Assembly (NCBI GenBank): GCA_013396915.1
Contig: VWZL01000529.1
Coordinates: 759,163 to 823,162 of the forward strand
Length of the DNA stretch: 64,000 nt
Reading direction: 5' to 3'
Source of the DNA: Stercorarius parasiticus
Lineage: Eukaryota; Chordata; Aves; Charadriiformes; Stercorariidae
Part shown: positions 59,941 to 64,000 of the stretch, in pieces
Layout of the letters: each line of letters opens with the position of its first letter
How positions within the stretch are numbered: position 1 is the first letter of the stretch
Notes under the pieces: generated by a model
Database searches by the model: none
Seen by the model: only the letters and a program-made list of their open reading frames with translations
Told to the model about the DNA's origin: nothing
Made by a program: the position numbers and the translations under genes

Positions 59941-62699
59941 TGAAAAAACCACATTACGTACTCTTGAAAACTGCTACAGAAATCATTCCCTTAGTTTAAT
60001 CTATATTAGCTTTCTTTTTTTATCTCTAGATCATCGCAACTTTCCTTACATGCTTGATGGCTTAGCCACACCTTTGGAAATGGGAAGCTGGACTGTCTGG
60101 TGTAGGGAAAGTACTGAGTGGCACAGGTCACCCTGCTGTGGAGGAGACAGGTTGCAGACTCACCTGCCTGGGTAATGACTCGTCTCTGGCACCCTGGTCC
60201 TTCGGGCAGAGCCTGGTCGCTCCCTGTCCCCAGGACTGGCACGCCGTCCTGTCCTCCGGGGGTGGCTCTAAGGCCTCTCTTAGCAAAGCGGACTCTTCCT
60301 GGCTGTCCCCTTTAAATCCTCCGGCTTGGCCCTGCTGTCTGGTTTGTGGTAACAAGGTGGGAAATATATTTTGTCGTCCAAGAAAATCAATTGAAATCCC
60401 TGGAGAACTAAATGCCACTGCCCAGCAAATTTCAGTATGAGAAGTGGGGAAAATGGCAAACTCCTTGGAAAAAGTAGAGAGATTTACAGGACTCTAGAAA
60501 TCTAACTATTGAGCCTACACTATTCATTAAGCAAAGGCTGTGTGATGCTGGTTTATGTTTTCCCCATTTCTGGAACAGGCAGTTCCAGATTTGGCAGCAT
60601 CGTTGTGCAGCAAAGGACCATTCTGGGGACCCTGGCATACAAGAAGCCATGGCTGTGTTCCTATGGAAGCAGAGACCTCCAGGGAAGGTTCCCTTCACAC
60701 AGTATTTTTAGTGTAACTTCTAGGATAAGCTTCTCAGAAAAAAATGTTTTATTCTCTCAGCTGAACCTGCGAGTCCCATTCTGAACGTGGTTGAACAAAG
60801 TTAGGAAATTCATTAAGTAACACAATATTTTATTTTCTGCGTTCAGTCTCCAAGAGTTGAAGCAGGAAAAAAACATTAAGCGGGATTTGGGGAGGTGACA
60901 GTGTAAGTTTTCATATAAAATCCATAGAAAGATTAAATAACAAGCCACATACATTACGGAAAGCTTAATAATATCAGGAATGTAGTCACTTTTCTCTTAA
61001 AATAAATAAGTAACAGGGCAAGGAGATAAAGGACACAACTCTTAATCGTGTCTTAAGGAAACTATTCAACACCACCATTATTCATTTCAGTTGAGAGGCC
61101 ACTCAACAGCTGCAACCTGAGAAAGCGAACCACAGATAGAAAGAACTTACAGAAAATTGCTTTGTTTAATTAGCTGACATGTTTCTGAAGAACTTATTCT
61201 TTATCTTTCATATTCTCTAATGATCTTGATACCAATCAACCGTCTTGATACCAAGATCTCTGTGGCTATTATACAGAGATTAGTATTTTTTTTTAATAAT
61301 TTCCCTATGCTTAAACCAAAGAGAAACAAACACGTAGAAAGGCACTTTGTTTAAAGGATACAATTATATTACGTAGATGGTGGATGACAAAATGCTAGTA
61401 AAGTGTATGCACACAGATACCCTCCTCACCTTCTAAGGGTTTAGCTACATAAAACTTAAGTCCTGAAACAAGGCATTATTTGGATGGATTCATGTGGACA
61501 TTTCTTGGATAATTGCAGAAGACTATAACCATATCACTTCAGAAACACTGGCAAAAAATGTTGATATAAGTCAATCCTACGTAGTCCCATATAAATTTTT
61601 TGAAAATCAGTGCGGTTGTTACCCAATCACGTGAGATTTTCTTACACTGATTTTTTTACTCATAATTTACACCACCAGGAGGAAAGGTTTGAACATCGTG
61701 ATGAAATGTTGAGGTAAGAAGGTAAACACAGGAAAGGAGCTACACTTTATGTTGTCCATGCAAGAACTTGACCTGTTCTCCTCAAGTTTAGTCTCAATGG
61801 GGAGGCATGTTCTCCAAAAGAAAGCTGCAGAACGTAGTTTGATTCTCCATGCAAAGATAAAACCTCCACAGGTTAAACCATAGAATTCTTTACACAATTC
61901 TTGGCAAGACACAAATGCCTTTACAACGTCCCATTCGTTAATTCAAGCAGCAGGGGAGTTTACTAAATATAATATGAAATGTTTGCTTGCCGCCCATACA
62001 CTGAGGATAAGCAGATCTATGGGCATTGAAAATATTTACTTACTGAATCTTAAGAAAATATTTTGATTTTCTCACCTAGTAGGAATACTGTTGTTTCTTT
62101 GCTGTTGTTTATTGTTAGGGTTTGCGTGTGTTTGGCAAAATGGTACCCTTAGGCAAGGCAGAGGTAGAAGACACATGTTTTTATTAAAGATTTTTGCAAA
62201 TTACACCTTGTCTTTTTTTGCAAATTAATTCAAATTATGCAAAACCGTGAGAGTACAGCAGTAGTAACCAGTGAACTGGAAATGCTTTGGAGAACGAGCA
62301 TGAAGTAGAGCGCCAAAGAGCATTAAAGAGTGCGTGAAGATAATAAAACAAATTAGGCAGAGGGAGAATTCAGGAGGCAACGGGAGGCTCATAGCAGGTA
62401 CATGCTGTAAAGGCAGCAAAAGCCAAGCGCCAGCGAGATGGAAACGATGTGCCCCAGAGTACAGGAGCACCAGAGGACTCAAGAGGCATCTCCAAGAATC
62501 AGAAAGCACAGCTGCCATCAGGACCGACATCAGTTAATTCCATTCTGAGTAGGAAACCAGATCAATGTCCTCTTTGTTTCACAGATACTGACCACCCGAT
62601 GCACCATTATTTAGCTTCTTCTCTGAGTCCTCCATAGGGCTGGATTACTTCGAATACTTCTGCCCGAGCGCTGTTGCGCCAAAATTGCCTAAAATTACT
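59941..62699. other. Region upstream of the CpG island, no gene confirmed
   Basis: Apart from the GC-richer candidate exon at 60164-60418 this is AT-rich. If OSBPL6 starts in the CpG island this is its 5' flank. The gene expected further upstream in other vertebrates (RBM45) was not recognised. Confidence 0.45.
60164..60418 (-). other. Candidate upstream exon ending in a consensus splice donor
   Basis: The minus strand reads ggcag/gtgagtctgc, a perfect CAG/GTGAGT donor at 60164/60163, preceded by a GC-rich stretch open in one frame back to 60418. That stretch is not a protein I recognise. It could be an alternative OSBPL6 5' exon or an unrelated transcript. The left limit of the exon is set only by the open frame. 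Confidence 0.22.
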
Positions 62700-63695
62700 T
62701 TTGTGAGGACCAAGGATCTTCACAGTTTCCTGATGATGCAAAATTTCTTATGGTAAGCAAAACAAAAGCTGACTCTGAGCAGTTGTAGAAGGAGCTGGCA
62801 ACGGTGAGTGATAGGGCACGGAGACGGCAGCTGAAAGTCTATGTCAATAACTGCAAACTAATGTAAACAGTAATGAAAATAACCCTAACTAAACATACAT
62901 AATAATGGGCTCTAAATTAGCCTTTATCATTTGGAGACATTGTGAGTAGTTTTCTGCAAACATTAGCTTGCTGCTCAGCAGTAGTCCAAAAGGCAAACAA
63001 TGTTAGAAATTACTTCAAAAACAGCTGAGAACAAAGCAGAAGAGCTCATTACACCCCTATGTAAATCTCTTGTGCGCTGGAGTGCTGTGTACAGTTCCGG
63101 TTCCTTCATATGAAAATGTGGAACTAGAAAATGCATGTATGCGCCTAAAGGGATATATGCAAAGGTATGGAAATACATCTGTGCGAGGAGATAATTTCTA
63201 GCTGGAGAACAGACTGAGAAAGGATTGATCTGTAAAATCTTCCGGTCTATAAAATCCCGAAAAGATATGTAGGAGGCCGACAGGAAACGATCACGCGCTA
63301 TTTTGCGTCACGCAAGACTTCGGGGAGACTTAGTAAATGATGAGGCAGCGGGTTTAAAACAACAACTGGGAAGAACTCCCATGCAAAGCGCTACGAAATC
63401 AGATGGCTTGCTGCTGTACAACACTATGGAGTTGAAGAGACGGATGTTTTTAAGCAGGGATTATACAAATGAATGAAGAATAGCTGTGGCTGTTAAGCAC
63501 AATAATTTCCTTTGCAGTTCCTGATTAAAAGCTGCCTGCCGTTGCCATTGCCTGCTAAAAGTAGCCCAAGAAAGGACGCTCTTTATCTGCCCTGTTTCAA
63601 TGCTCTCTTCAAGCATCGGTTTCCAGCCACTGTGGAGAGCAGGACAGCAGATTAAACGGACCTTTATGCTGGTCCTGTACAGCCATTCAGATGGT
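62700..63695 (+). mobile_element. Ancient CR1-like LINE, about 1 kb, with decayed reverse-transcriptase end and 3' terminus
   Basis: The order matches old amniote CR1 elements. It starts with a remnant of the reverse-transcriptase catalytic motif (FPDDAKF at 62726-62746, where F-A-D-D-T-K is usual). Then come ctgactctgagcagttg, ataatgggctctaaattagc, gtccaaaaggcaaac, cctatgtaaatctcttgtg, gcgggtttaaaacaacaac, and a 3' end resembling gatggacctttggtctgac (here aacggacctttatgctgg, ctgtacagccattcagatgg). All frames are broken. It lies 2.8 kb upstream of the CpG island in OSBPL6 orientation. Confidence 0.78.
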
Positions 63696-64000
63696 TTGTT
63701 CTTTTCTTTCTGCTCAGTTCACTGCGAGAAACCAAGGACAAGCAACAACTCGAGGTATGAAAGCATACTCCTGCCTTTCCCTGTCTTCCCTGGCAGTAAA
63801 ATCAGACCCTTAGCTCTTGATCTTCCCATTTGGGGGTTTTTCCATTCCCCTGAAGAGAATCTGGAAAAACTGTTTTTTATCTTCTCAACATTTTGGTTTC
63901 AGTAGCGATAATCCACATGCACTGGTCTATTCATTTCAACACCATTTTTTGCTCTCCTTTATACAAGACTGGGGCAGTACATAGCAAGAGAAATCCTGAA
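63696..64000. other. Right edge, nothing recognised
   Basis: Unique sequence follows the ancient LINE. The open frame crossing its 3' end into this part is chance. Confidence 0.5.

Noticed and set aside
60128..60440. Protein-coding gene on either strand in the GC-rich stretch upstream of the island
   Set aside because: Frames on both strands are similar in length and unrecognised. Only the splice donor is worth following, so it is listed as a candidate exon and not as a protein.

Overview
This window reads as bird genomic DNA. It is mostly AT-rich single-copy sequence, and its recognisable repeats are chicken-repeat-1 (CR1) LINEs and endogenous-retrovirus LTRs of the ERVL kind. There are no operons, ribosome binding sites or prokaryotic coding arrays. 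Almost all open reading frames are chance frames in introns or intergenic DNA, often read on both strands at once.

One host gene is supported, on the minus strand. A coding exon at 9041-9142 starts with ATG, encodes 34 residues (MSSEEKSVSPAH..., serine-rich, ending QRDRRQ) and stops at a strong splice donor (CAG/gtaagg). Composition, length and phase match the first coding exon of OSBPL6 (oxysterol-binding-protein-related protein 6) as I remember it. About 50 kb upstream, at 59195-59910, a CpG island interrupted by a 149-nt assembly gap is the best candidate for its promoter. The window would then hold the promoter, a roughly 50 kb first intron, the start-codon exon, and 9 kb of the next intron. 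Later exons, including the PH and sterol-binding domains, would lie beyond the left edge. In other vertebrates RBM45 lies upstream of OSBPL6; no trace of it was seen before the right edge.

Layout. 1-9040: intron after the start-codon exon, with a short minus CR1 tail at 6824-6912. 9041-9278: start-codon exon with two upstream ORFs in its 5' UTR. 9957-13752: nested repeat block, an ERVL-like LTR found in three pieces, split by one CR1 copy (10086-10597) and again by about 2.5 kb that ends in a second, internally deleted CR1 (13106-13410). 19250-19583: plus CR1. 22270-22802: very old CR1-like LINE. 30737-31262: minus CR1 with an intact ORF2 C-terminal frame. 53455-54075: probable solo LTR on the minus strand with matching 4-bp flanks. 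55677-55740: CR1 tail. 59195-59910: CpG island. 62700-63695: a second ancient, 5'-truncated CR1-like LINE that still shows a decayed reverse-transcriptase F-x-D-D motif and its 3' end.

No previously undescribed biological system is convincingly visible. The points most worth checking are the split LTR with its 2.5 kb insertion, the upstream ORFs before the OSBPL6 start, the G-rich promoter next to the gap, the solo LTR, and a 26-bp perfect palindrome built from 18-bp repeats. Family names rest on recognition from memory; no search could be run.
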